A DNA stretch of 64,000 nucleotides, taken from DASSUW01 sp036257565 (lineage in GTDB: Bacteria > Actinomycetota > Thermoleophilia > Solirubrobacterales > Solirubrobacteraceae). Location of the stretch: contig DATAFH010000074.1 in the NCBI GenBank assembly GCA_036257565.1, positions 1 through 64,000 of the forward strand, read 5' to 3'. The first letter of the stretch is position 1, and each line of letters opens with the position of its first letter. The translations under genes were made by a program, and so were the position numbers. Shown one piece after another: positions 26,070 to 33,405 of this stretch. Below the pieces are notes generated by a model that had not been told where the DNA came from, did no database searches, and was given only the letters and a program-made list of their open reading frames with translations.

Positions 26070-26079
26070 AGGCTACACT
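26070..26079. promoter_or_regulatory. Bidirectional -10 pair sharing one TA dinucleotide
   Basis: TACACT (26074-26079, plus) and TAGCCT (26075-26070, minus) share the TA at 26074-26075. Each ends exactly seven bases before its GTG start codon (26087 plus, 26062 minus). The arrangement predicts two leaderless transcripts from one overlapping promoter core. Confidence 0.65.
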
Positions 26080-26086
26080 CGCGCCG

Positions 26087-26506
26087 GTGTTCGCGAGCCT
26101 GGACCACATCGGGATCGCCGTGGAGGACCTCGACGCGGCGATCGCCGTCCACCGCGACACGTTCGGAATGCCGCTGGTGCACCGCGAGACGATCGGCGAT
26201 CAGGGGGTGGAGGCCGCGCTGCTCGACGTCGGCGACTCACATGTCGAGCTGCTCGCACCCCTGGGCGACGAGACGCCGGTGGGCCGCTTCCTGGCGCGCC
26301 GCGGGCCGGGCCTGCACCACGTCGCCTACCGCGTGGACGACGTGGCCGCGGCGCTCGACGGGCTGCGAGCGGCCGGCGTGCGGCTGATCGACGACGCGCC
26401 ACGCATCGGCATCCGAGGCTCGCGCGTCGCGTTCCTGCACCCGTCCTCGGCCGCCGGCGTGCTGACCGAGATCGTCCAACCTGCCACTCTGCATCGCCAT
26501 GAGTGA
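26087..26506 (+). CDS. mce: Methylmalonyl-CoA epimerase
   Basis: 139-residue glyoxalase-fold enzyme that interconverts (R)- and (S)-methylmalonyl-CoA in propionate metabolism. Metal ligands are visible at LDHIGIAVEDL (His), SHVELLAPL (Glu), GLHHVAYRVDD (His) and GVLTEIVQ (Glu). Length matches the family. The GTG start at 26087 is placed by the -10 element seven bases upstream. The mutase is not in this window. Confidence 0.92.
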   Translation: MFASLDHIGIAVEDLDAAIAVHRDTFGMPLVHRETIGDQGVEAALLDVGDSHVELLAPLGDETPVGRFLARRGPGLHHVAYRVDDVAAALDGLRAAGVRLIDDAPRIGIRGSRVAFLHPSSAAGVLTEIVQPATLHRHE

Positions 26507-26738
26507 TCCAACCAAGGCGCCACCGAGCGCGCGCCGGGCGGCGCTCGGCTTCTCCGGGAGCTCGCAGGTGCTCTCCCTCCGCATCTCCGAGGATCAGCTC
26601 GCCGCCCTGCGGCGGGCGCTGCAAGAGGGCCGCGAGCGCTGGTACGAGGTCGAGGCCACCGACGGCGCCGTGCTCGTCGACCTCGGTCAGGTGACGTACC
26701 TCCGCGTTGAGTCCGGCGAGCACCGCGTCGGCTTCTAG
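26499..26738 (+). CDS. Small conserved-looking protein of unknown function
   Basis: 79 residues, no recognised family. The N-terminal third is Pro/Ala/Arg-rich, then a compact region (VLSLRISEDQLAALRRAL...WYEVEATDGAVLVDLGQVTYLRVE) that looks like two helices and a small sheet. It resembles short DNA- or protein-binding accessory proteins but no function can be claimed. It overlaps the end of the epimerase gene by 8 bases and precedes the PAP2 gene directly, so it is probably co-transcribed. Confidence 0.7.
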   Translation: MSDPTKAPPSARRAALGFSGSSQVLSLRISEDQLAALRRALQEGRERWYEVEATDGAVLVDLGQVTYLRVESGEHRVGF

Positions 26739-26739
26739 G

Positions 26740-27243
26740 TTGCACGCGCTCCGCGTCGCCTTCAACAAAGTCGACCTCGCGCTCTACAAGCGCGTGCGGT
26801 CGCTCGCCCATACGCCCGAGACCGTCCGCTGGGTCCGGCGCTACTCGCGGCTGGGGGAGCACGGCGCGGTCTGGCTGGTGGTGGGCGCGTTCGGCGTGGG
26901 GACCGACGGGGAGCGGCGGGCGCGCTGGATGCGGGCGACGGCGGCCGTGGGCGGCGCGTACGTGCTCTCGACCTCCATCAAGGTCGCGATCGGCCGCCGC
27001 CGGCCGGTGATCGAGGACCTCCCGCATCTGATGGCCACGCCGACCGGCCTCTCGTTCCCGTCCTCGCACTCGACGTCCTCGTTCGCCGCCGCGCAGGCCT
27101 TCGGGCGCCTGCTGCCGCGCACGCCGCTGGTCGCCGCGGCGGGAGCGATGGCGTTCTCGCGGCTGTACCTCGGCGTGCACTACCCGTCCGACGTCGCCGC
27201 CGGCGCCGCGCTCGGCACCGTGGTGGGGAGCCTCGGGCGATGA
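26740..27243 (+). CDS. PAP2 superfamily phosphatase
   Basis: About 167 residues, membrane-associated, with all three phosphatase motifs: KVAIGRRRP, PSSHSTSSF and SRLYLGVHYPSDVAAG. It dephosphorylates phosphatidic acid or isoprenyl diphosphates, matching the nearby lipid kinase. There is no ATG; TTG 26740, just after the upstream stop, is chosen over the in-frame TTG 26707. It overlaps ychF as ATGA. Confidence 0.88.
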   Translation: MHALRVAFNKVDLALYKRVRSLAHTPETVRWVRRYSRLGEHGAVWLVVGAFGVGTDGERRARWMRATAAVGGAYVLSTSIKVAIGRRRPVIEDLPHLMATPTGLSFPSSHSTSSFAAAQAFGRLLPRTPLVAAAGAMAFSRLYLGVHYPSDVAAGAALGTVVGSLGR

Positions 27244-28319
27244 AGGTCGGCATCGTCGGGATGCCCAACGCCGGCAAGTCGTCGCTCTTCAACGCCCTCT
27301 CGCGCGCGGGGGCCGAGGCGGCCAACTACCCGTTCACGACGATCGAGCCGAACGTCGCCGTGGTGCCGGTGGCCGACGAGCGGCTCGACGCGGTGGCCGA
27401 GATCGTCGGCGCGTCGAGCGTGGTGCCCGACACAATCCAGTTCCACGACATCGCCGGGCTGGTGGCGGGGGCGCACCGGGGCGAGGGTCTCGGCAACCAG
27501 TTCCTGGCCAACATCCGCGAGACCGACGCCCTGCTGCACGTGGTGCGCGCGCACGGCGACGCGAACGTGATCCACCCCGACGGCCGCGTCGACCCGGCGG
27601 CCGACATCGAGACGATCGAGACCGAGCTCATCTACGCCGACCTTGAGCAGGCCGAGCGGCGCCACGCCCGCGTGGTGCGCACCGCACGCAGCGGCGACAA
27701 GGCGGCGATCGCCGAGCAGGCCTGGCTCGAGCGGGTCATCACCGCGCTGCAGTCCGGGCAGCCGGCGCGGACGGTGCCGGTCCCCGACCTTGCCCCGAAC
27801 GCCCTGCGCGACCTCTCGCCGCTGACCGGCAAGCCGGTGCTGTACATCGCCAACGTCGACGAAGGCGACGACGCCGTGCCCGCCGTGGTGGCGGACGTGG
27901 CGGCGGCCCAGGGCGCCGCGGCGGTGGCGGTGTCCGCGCGGATCGAGGCCGAGCTTTCAGAGCTCGACGACGAGGAGGCTGCGACGATGCGCGCCGAGAT
28001 GGGCGCCGGCGAGCCCGGCCTCGTGCGCGTCGTGCGCGGCGCCTTCGGGCTGCTCGACCTGCTCGCCTTCTTCACCGCCGGCGAGGACAAACCCGCGCAG
28101 TCGTGGCACCTGAGGCGCGGGCTGACCGCCTGGCACGCGGCCGGGGAGGTCCACTCGGACATCCAGCGCGGCTTCGTGCGCGCGGAGGTCATCGGCTGGG
28201 AAGCGCTCGTCCAGGCGGGCGGCTACGCGCCCGCTCGCGACCGCGGCACGCTCCGCCTCGAGGGCCGCGACTACGTGATGGCGGACGGCGACGTCATCAC
28301 CGTCAAGTTCACGCCCTGA
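27240..28319 (+). CDS. ychF: Redox-regulated ATPase/GTPase YchF (Obg family)
   Basis: 359-residue YchF/OLA1 P-loop protein: G1 GMPNAGKSSLFN, switch NYPFTTIEPN, G3 DIAGLVAGAHRGEGLG, and the atypical G4 IANVDEGD where canonical GTPases have NKxD, consistent with ATP preference. A C-terminal TGS domain contains FFTAGEDKPAQSWHLRRG and ends VKFTP. It binds the ribosome and affects stress responses. ATG 27240 overlaps the PAP2 stop. Confidence 0.97.
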   Translation: MKVGIVGMPNAGKSSLFNALSRAGAEAANYPFTTIEPNVAVVPVADERLDAVAEIVGASSVVPDTIQFHDIAGLVAGAHRGEGLGNQFLANIRETDALLHVVRAHGDANVIHPDGRVDPAADIETIETELIYADLEQAERRHARVVRTARSGDKAAIAEQAWLERVITALQSGQPARTVPVPDLAPNALRDLSPLTGKPVLYIANVDEGDDAVPAVVADVAAAQGAAAVAVSARIEAELSELDDEEAATMRAEMGAGEPGLVRVVRGAFGLLDLLAFFTAGEDKPAQSWHLRRGLTAWHAAGEVHSDIQRGFVRAEVIGWEALVQAGGYAPARDRGTLRLEGRDYVMADGDVITVKFTP

Positions 28320-28382
28320 GCGGCCCACTCGGACGATCGCTGAGGCCGTCAAGTTTCAGGGGGCGGTGCCGTTGTTCGACAT

Positions 28383-28745
28383 ATGGACCTCGATGATCTG
28401 ATCGGCCCGCTGCCGGCTCCGCTCGGCCGCTGGATGCTGCGCCGCATGGTCGCCGGCGGCGTCCGCTATGGCCACGACTTCAGCGTGCTTCTCGTCCGCG
28501 GCGCGGACGCCAAAGGCCTCGCGCCCGTGCTGCGCGGGGCCGACCTGTTCGCCCACTGGGACGGCGGCGACCTGCTCGCGCTGCTGCCGGACACCGATCG
28601 CCCGGGAGCGGCCGCGGTGGCCGATCGCGTGCGCGTCGCCACGGGCGCCGGCGTCGGCGCCGCCCACTGGGGCGGCGACCTCGCCGAGGATCTGCTCGAG
28701 CGCGCGGGCCGGGCGCTCGAAGCGGACCTCAATCAGCCAGCCTGA
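28383..28745 (+). CDS. Mini, degenerate GGDEF-like protein
   Basis: 120 residues. The stretch RGADLFAHWDGGDLLALLPDT..., followed by AADRVR, GVGAAHW and LLERAGRAL, lines up with the second half of a GGDEF domain (RxGGDEF, vaeRiR, vsiG, LlxrAdxAL). The signature is GGDLL, so catalysis is not expected. It also lacks the N-terminal DxDxFKxxND half. It may be a c-di-GMP binder, a decoy or a decaying gene. It stands alone after ychF and its 3' end overlaps the convergent exonuclease by 13 bases. Confidence 0.7.
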   Translation: MDLDDLIGPLPAPLGRWMLRRMVAGGVRYGHDFSVLLVRGADAKGLAPVLRGADLFAHWDGGDLLALLPDTDRPGAAAVADRVRVATGAGVGAAHWGGDLAEDLLERAGRALEADLNQPA

Positions 28746-29596
28746 GCCAGGTCCTCGAGCCGCTTCGACAGCCGGCCCATCCCGAGCTCGGCTGCCGCCG
28801 GAGCCCCGCGCGCGAAGTCCGTGGATGCGTCCGGCGGTCGCTCGACCGGGATCGTGCGTAGAGTCGCGATGTCCTTGAACGCGCGCAGCTCGTCGGCCTG
28901 CTCGATCAGCGCGCGGCGGACGGACGGCTTCTCGCGGATGGCGCCGAGGATCACGTGCTCGAGGTCGCCCTTGCGGCGCAGCAGCTCGGCCGCGGTCTTC
29001 GGGCCGATCCCCTTGGCACCCGGCAGGCCGTCCGACGGGTCGCCGCGCAGCGCGATGAAGTCGGGCACCTGCTCGGGGTCGATCCCGTAGCGCTCGCGCA
29101 CCCCGTCCGGCCCGACTTCCTCGGGGCCCTCGCCGCCCGTGCGCTGCATCAGGACGGTGACCGAGTCGCTCGCGCACTGGAACATGTCGCGGTCGCCGGT
29201 GAGGATCAGCGTGTGGCCGCCGGCCGCGGTCTCGACCTCCGACAGCGAGTGCAGGAGGTCGTCGGCCTCGAGGTCGTCCGTCGCGGCGAGACTCCAGCCG
29301 AGCGCCGCGTAGAACGCGGGAGCGCGCTGCCACTGCCATTCGAGCGGGTCGGGCATCGGCGGGCGGTCGGCGTGGTAGGCGGGGAACGCCTCGACCCGGT
29401 ACTCGCCCGCCTCGGCGCCAAAGCACCACACGACCGCGCGCGGGTGGTACTTCTCCACACACCACAGCGCCTGGTTCACGGACCCGAGCAGCGCGTTGAC
29501 GGGATGCCCGTCGGCGTCGGTGATCGAGTCCGGCAGCGCGAAGAAGGCGCGGTAGAGCACGGCCGGGCCGTCGATGACAAGCAGGGGTTGGCTCAC
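28733..29596 (-). CDS. 5'-3' exonuclease (Pol I N-terminal/Xni-like)
   Basis: 287 residues homologous to the 5' nuclease domain of DNA polymerase I. Metal ligands appear in LLVIDGPAVLYRAF, DDLEADDLL, LTGDRDMFQ, and the helix-hairpin-helix PGAKGIGPKTAAELL. It acts on flaps and RNA primers. The GTG start at 29596 is fixed by TATCCT exactly seven bases upstream. As a stand-alone nuclease it probably complements Pol I. Confidence 0.93.
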   Translation of the reverse strand: MSQPLLVIDGPAVLYRAFFALPDSITDADGHPVNALLGSVNQALWCVEKYHPRAVVWCFGAEAGEYRVEAFPAYHADRPPMPDPLEWQWQRAPAFYAALGWSLAATDDLEADDLLHSLSEVETAAGGHTLILTGDRDMFQCASDSVTVLMQRTGGEGPEEVGPDGVRERYGIDPEQVPDFIALRGDPSDGLPGAKGIGPKTAAELLRRKGDLEHVILGAIREKPSVRRALIEQADELRAFKDIATLRTIPVERPPDASTDFARGAPAAAELGMGRLSKRLEDLAQAG

Positions 29597-29603
29597 GGGG
29601 GTG

Positions 29604-29613
29604 AGGATATGGT
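29604..29613. promoter_or_regulatory. Bidirectional -10 pair sharing one TA dinucleotide
   Basis: TATGGT (29608-29613, plus) and TATCCT (29609-29604, minus) share the TA at 29608-29609. Each ends seven bases before its start codon (ATG 29621 plus; GTG 29596 minus). The two start codons are only 24 bases apart, so both mRNAs are predicted to be leaderless. Confidence 0.65.
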
Positions 29614-29620
29614 GCCGCCG

Positions 29621-30076
29621 ATGCGGACGATCACGGGGCTGGACGAGCTGCGCGAGGCGAAGGGCGAGACGCTGGGGACGTCGGGCTGGCACGACGTCAC
29701 ACAGGAGGCGATCGACGCGTTCGCCGACGTGACGGGCGACCACCAGTGGATCCACGTCGACCCCGAGCGCGCGAAGCACACCCCGTTCGGCGGCACGATT
29801 GCCCACGGCTACTACACGCTGTCGCTGGCGCCCATGCTCACGGCGCAGGTCGTGCGGTTCGAGGGCTTCGCGTTCGCGATCAACTACGGGCTGAACCGCG
29901 TGCGCTTCCCGGCGCCGCTCCCCGTCGGCGCGCGCGTCCGGGTCACCGTCGAGGTCGCCGACGTGGACGACGTGCCCGGCGGCGCGCAGATCATGCTCGG
30001 ACTGACGTTCGAGGAGGAGGGCGGCGACAAGCCGGTCTGCGTCGCCCAGTCGCTCGTGCGCGCCTATAGCGCGTAG
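29621..30076 (+). CDS. MaoC-like (R)-specific hot-dog dehydratase
   Basis: 151-residue MaoC-family hot-dog protein. The hydratase 2 motif is clear: FADVTGDHQWIHVDPERAK with catalytic Asp and His, then TPFGGTIAHGYYTLSL. It hydrates enoyl-CoA thioesters in fatty-acid or related metabolism. ATG 29621 is preferred over ATG 29609 because TATGGT ends seven bases before it and 29609 lies within that hexamer. Confidence 0.9.
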   Translation: MRTITGLDELREAKGETLGTSGWHDVTQEAIDAFADVTGDHQWIHVDPERAKHTPFGGTIAHGYYTLSLAPMLTAQVVRFEGFAFAINYGLNRVRFPAPLPVGARVRVTVEVADVDDVPGGAQIMLGLTFEEEGGDKPVCVAQSLVRAYSA

Positions 30077-30300
30077 CTTGCCAGTTCATGCAGAGTGATT
30101 GAATCACTCAACGTGCGTCGACCGAGGCAGCCACGGTCGGCGCGCTCTTGGCGCGGCTGACGGCGGTCGCCGTGCTCGATCGTCTCTCGCGAGTCGAGGG
30201 CGTTGAGCTCGCGGGCCCCGTCGAGCGGATCTACTCGTCGCTCGGCGAGCGCGACTCGCGTGCCTTCCCGTCCGGGTGGACCCGAGCTGACGGAGCCGGG
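30077..30300. other. Intergenic stretch with operator-like repeat and gene-like remnant
   Basis: The perfect inverted repeat GAGTGATTGAATCACTC (30093-30109) looks like a dimeric operator. It is followed by an open frame from 30103 to past 30300 (plus) with GC-rich third positions, including residues such as LLARLTAVAVLDRLSRVEG. No normal start precedes it except TTG 30148, and I cannot identify it. It may be the remains of a regulated gene, now running into the antisense of the next gene. Confidence 0.35.
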
Positions 30301-31647
30301 TCAGCGGACGCGGATGGCCGGGCCGCCCTCGCCGGCGAACACCGCGCGGTAGACGCCCGCCTTCGCCACGCCGGCGCGGTAGGTGCCGCCGCGGCGCACG
30401 ATCGTGGACGCGACGTTCTTCCACCGCCGGCCGCTGCGGAGCTGGATCTGGACCTCGGCGCCCACGCGCGCCGGCACCACGCTGCCGGTCACCGTCGCGC
30501 GCGCCCGCGGGCCGCTCGCCGTGTGCGTGGCGGCGACCGTGCGCGTCCGGATCGTCGTGAAGTACGCCCACGTGTCGAGCAGGCCGAGGCGGGCGCGGAG
30601 CGTGGCGCCGTCGACCCGCGTACGGCCGCCCGTGCCCACGATGTCGGCCGAGACGATGCGCGGCGAGCGGCCGCGCTCGAGCACCTCGATGCCGCGGAAG
30701 CTGCCCTTGACGAGCCCGGCCAGCTTGGTGCCGGCCTCGCCGAGCTTGAGGCGCGCCGGCTTCCAGCGGTGCTTCGGGGACACGTTGTCGTACGGGTCGG
30801 CTACCGACTCCAGCCACGGCTGCGGGCCGGCGCCGACGTTCGTGTTCTCGACGTTCTCGGTGCGCCCGCCGGAGGTGGAGAAGAAGAACGTGACGACCGG
30901 CTGTCCCTCGTACGTGACGACCTGCCCGCGGGTGGCGGCGACGGCCGCGTTCGTGGAGGCCGTCTCGGCGCCGACGCCGCCGTAGACCTGCGAGCGCGTG
31001 TCGGCGTAGTGGTCGAAGCCGGCGCCGGCCTTGGACGTGGTGATCGCGTAGGTGCGCGCCGCGACGGCCTGGGCCTTGAGCGCCTCGGCCGGCCACGAGG
31101 AGGGCGACTCGCGCGCGACCACTCCGGCCACGTAGTCCTCGAGCGAGACGGCGTTGATCGCGTTGACGCCGCTCGACGCGCCGGGCCGGAACTCCATCAG
31201 GCCGCGGTAGCTGCCGGAGCCACCGAGCTGCACGACGTCGCCGGTCACCTGCAGGGGCGCGGCGTACGTGGCGATCCGGCTCCCGCCTGCGCTCAGGAGG
31301 TCGACCTGTGAGGCGGTGCGGCGGCGGACGAGGTAGGTCCGCGACGGGTTGATCGTGCGCGAGCCGGCGCGCGAGGCGCCGCTGAAGCTGGCAGTCCCGG
31401 TGGACTGCAGGAGCACGCGCACCGTCTGCGGGTCGGAAGAACCGAGCTCCGTCCCGCGGTAGTAGTGGCGCAGGATCGCGTCGTAGCGCGCGCCGTGCAG
31501 GGCGAACCCGTAGGCGCCGTACTGGCTCATCCCCACGCCGTGGCCGAAGCCCGCGCCGCGGATCGTGAAGCGCGACTTGCCGGCCCCGTACGCCGGGGAG
31601 ACGGCGAGCAGGCAGGCGAGCAGGGTCAGACAGCCGAGACGGAGCAT
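30301..31647 (-). CDS. Secreted SpoIID/LytB-domain protein
   Basis: 448 residues with a signal peptide (MLRLGCLTLLACLLAVSPAYG). The SpoIID/LytB domain shows GAGFGHGVGMSQYGAYGFA, YYRGTELG, INAVSLEDYVAGVVARESPSSWPAEALKAQAVAARTYA and TFFFSTSGGRTENVE. SpoIID is a lytic transglycosylase acting on denuded glycan strands; the Glu in VARES is the catalytic candidate. In a non-sporulating host a cell-wall remodelling role is likely. The last ~100 residues form an extra beta-rich domain. TACCCT lies 12 bases before the ATG. Confidence 0.9.
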   Translation of the reverse strand: MLRLGCLTLLACLLAVSPAYGAGKSRFTIRGAGFGHGVGMSQYGAYGFALHGARYDAILRHYYRGTELGSSDPQTVRVLLQSTGTASFSGASRAGSRTINPSRTYLVRRRTASQVDLLSAGGSRIATYAAPLQVTGDVVQLGGSGSYRGLMEFRPGASSGVNAINAVSLEDYVAGVVARESPSSWPAEALKAQAVAARTYAITTSKAGAGFDHYADTRSQVYGGVGAETASTNAAVAATRGQVVTYEGQPVVTFFFSTSGGRTENVENTNVGAGPQPWLESVADPYDNVSPKHRWKPARLKLGEAGTKLAGLVKGSFRGIEVLERGRSPRIVSADIVGTGGRTRVDGATLRARLGLLDTWAYFTTIRTRTVAATHTASGPRARATVTGSVVPARVGAEVQIQLRSGRRWKNVASTIVRRGGTYRAGVAKAGVYRAVFAGEGGPAIRVR

Positions 31648-31696
31648 GGCGAAGGGGTCAGGGTAGCCAGACGTCGTGATGCGGAAGACTGGTGGG

Positions 31697-33343
31697 GTGA
31701 GCGAGCGCAAGGCGTCAGATCTGTTCGTGGAATGCCTCGAGGCCGAGGGCGTCACCTATGTCTTCGGCATCCCGGGCGAAGAGACGCTGGATCTCAATGC
31801 GTCGCTCGATGCGTCGTCGATCACGTTCGTGCCCGTTCGCCACGAACAGGGCGGTGCCTACATGGCCGACATGTACGGCCGCCTGACCCGCCGCGCCGGA
31901 GTCTGCCTGGGCACGCTCGGCCCGGGCGCGACGAACCTCGTGACCGGCGTCGCCGACGCGCTGCTCGATCGCTCGCCGATGGTCGCCCTCACCGGGCAGG
32001 CGGACCTCGAGCGCATGCACAAGGAGTCGCACCAGTACATCGACGTCGTCGACATGCTGCGGCCCGTGACGAAGTTCAACGCGCGGCTGAACTCGGCGCG
32101 GGTGATCCCCGAGGTCGTGCGCAAGGCGTTCAAGGTCGCGCAGGCGCAGAAGCCCGGCCCGACGCACATCGAGCTGCCCGAGGACGTGATGGCGGCGACG
32201 GTGGACGCCGACCCGCTTCCCGTGCGCCTCGCGCGGCGCAGGCCGGAGCCGAGCGGCGAGGAGCTGCTGGCCGCGATCGAGCTCATCCGCTCGGCCGAGC
32301 GGCCGATCGTGCTGGCCGGCAACGGCGTCGCCCGCACCGGCGCGGCTGCAGCGCTGCGCGAGTTCGCCGCCGCCACGGGCATCGGCGTGGCGGAGACGTT
32401 CATGGGCAAGGGGATGCTCGACTTCGAGGACCCGCACGCGCTCGGCACCGTGGGGCTGCAGTCGCGCGACTACGCCCTGGCCGGCTTCGAGGATGCCGAC
32501 GTGGTCATCACCGTCGGCTACGACCTCGTCGAGCACGCGCCGTCGAACTGGAACCCGCGGCGCGACAAGCGCATCGTCTGCATCGACACGATGTCCCCGG
32601 ACGTCGACGAGCACTTCATCACCGAGGCCGACCTGATCGGCGACCTCGCCCACATCCTCACGGCTCTTGCCGAGCAGCTGCGCGGCGGCAAGCACGAGCC
32701 GCCGTCCTCGCGGCTCAACGACATCGTGCTCGGCCGCTTCGAGGCGGCCAAGGACGACGAAGCCTTCCCCGTCCAGCCACCGCGCGCGCTGTGGGAGATC
32801 CGCCAGGCGCTGGGCCGGCACGACATCCTGATCTCGGACGTCGGGCTGCACAAGCTGTGGATCGCCCGCATGTTCCCGGCCCACGAGCCGGACACCGTGT
32901 TCATCGCCAACGGCCTGGCCGGCATGGGCATCGCGCTGCCGACGGCGATCGCCGCCAAGCTTGTCCACCCCGACCGCAAGGTCGTGACCGTGAGCGGCGA
33001 CGGCGGCTTTCTCATGAACGTGCAGGAGCTGGAGACCGCGGTGCGGCTGCGCACCGCGGTGGTGAACGTGATCTGGGAGAACCGCCAGTACGGCTCGATC
33101 GTGTGGAAGCAGGAGAAGCGCTTCGGGCGGCACTTCGGAACCGACTTCACGAACCCCGACTTCGTGCGCCTGGCGGAGGCGTTCGGCATGCCGGCGTGGC
33201 GCTGCGAGTCGGTGGACGACGTCGGCGCCCGGCTGCGCCACGCCCTCACGCTGGAGCTCCCCTCGCTGATCGTGGTCCCGATCGACTACTCGATCGACGT
33301 GGCAATCTCAGAGGAACTCGGAACCGAGACAGTGGCGGCGTGA
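31697..33343 (+). CDS. Thiamine-diphosphate enzyme, acetolactate synthase large-subunit-like
   Basis: About 548 residues of the TPP-dependent acetolactate synthase/POX family. Catalytic Glu is in VRHEQGGAYMADMYGR; the TPP/Mg site is GDGGFLMNVQELETAVR. It resembles catabolic AlsS-type enzymes that make acetolactate from pyruvate and lacks a small-subunit gene nearby. GTG 31697 is the likely start; GTG 31676 and ATG 31679 are alternatives. Followed by an aldehyde dehydrogenase and PdxH, so a different 2-oxoacid substrate is possible. Confidence 0.88.
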   Translation: MSERKASDLFVECLEAEGVTYVFGIPGEETLDLNASLDASSITFVPVRHEQGGAYMADMYGRLTRRAGVCLGTLGPGATNLVTGVADALLDRSPMVALTGQADLERMHKESHQYIDVVDMLRPVTKFNARLNSARVIPEVVRKAFKVAQAQKPGPTHIELPEDVMAATVDADPLPVRLARRRPEPSGEELLAAIELIRSAERPIVLAGNGVARTGAAAALREFAAATGIGVAETFMGKGMLDFEDPHALGTVGLQSRDYALAGFEDADVVITVGYDLVEHAPSNWNPRRDKRIVCIDTMSPDVDEHFITEADLIGDLAHILTALAEQLRGGKHEPPSSRLNDIVLGRFEAAKDDEAFPVQPPRALWEIRQALGRHDILISDVGLHKLWIARMFPAHEPDTVFIANGLAGMGIALPTAIAAKLVHPDRKVVTVSGDGGFLMNVQELETAVRLRTAVVNVIWENRQYGSIVWKQEKRFGRHFGTDFTNPDFVRLAEAFGMPAWRCESVDDVGARLRHALTLELPSLIVVPIDYSIDVAISEELGTETVAA

Positions 33344-33405
33344 ACGCGCTGGGGTCGATACAGGCACTCGCGGTGGAGTACGCACGCGGAGCGGAGGTCG
33401 CATGA
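33340..33405 (+). CDS. 21-codon bridging ORF between TPP enzyme and aldehyde dehydrogenase
   Basis: GTG at 33340 overlaps the upstream TGA (GTGA), and its own TGA at 33403-33405 overlaps the ATG of the next gene (ATGA). The peptide begins MNALGSIQALAVEYARG. It contains the GGAG ribosome site of the dehydrogenase. It could couple translation of the two flanking genes; it may also be chance. Confidence 0.4.
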   Translation: MNALGSIQALAVEYARGAEVA

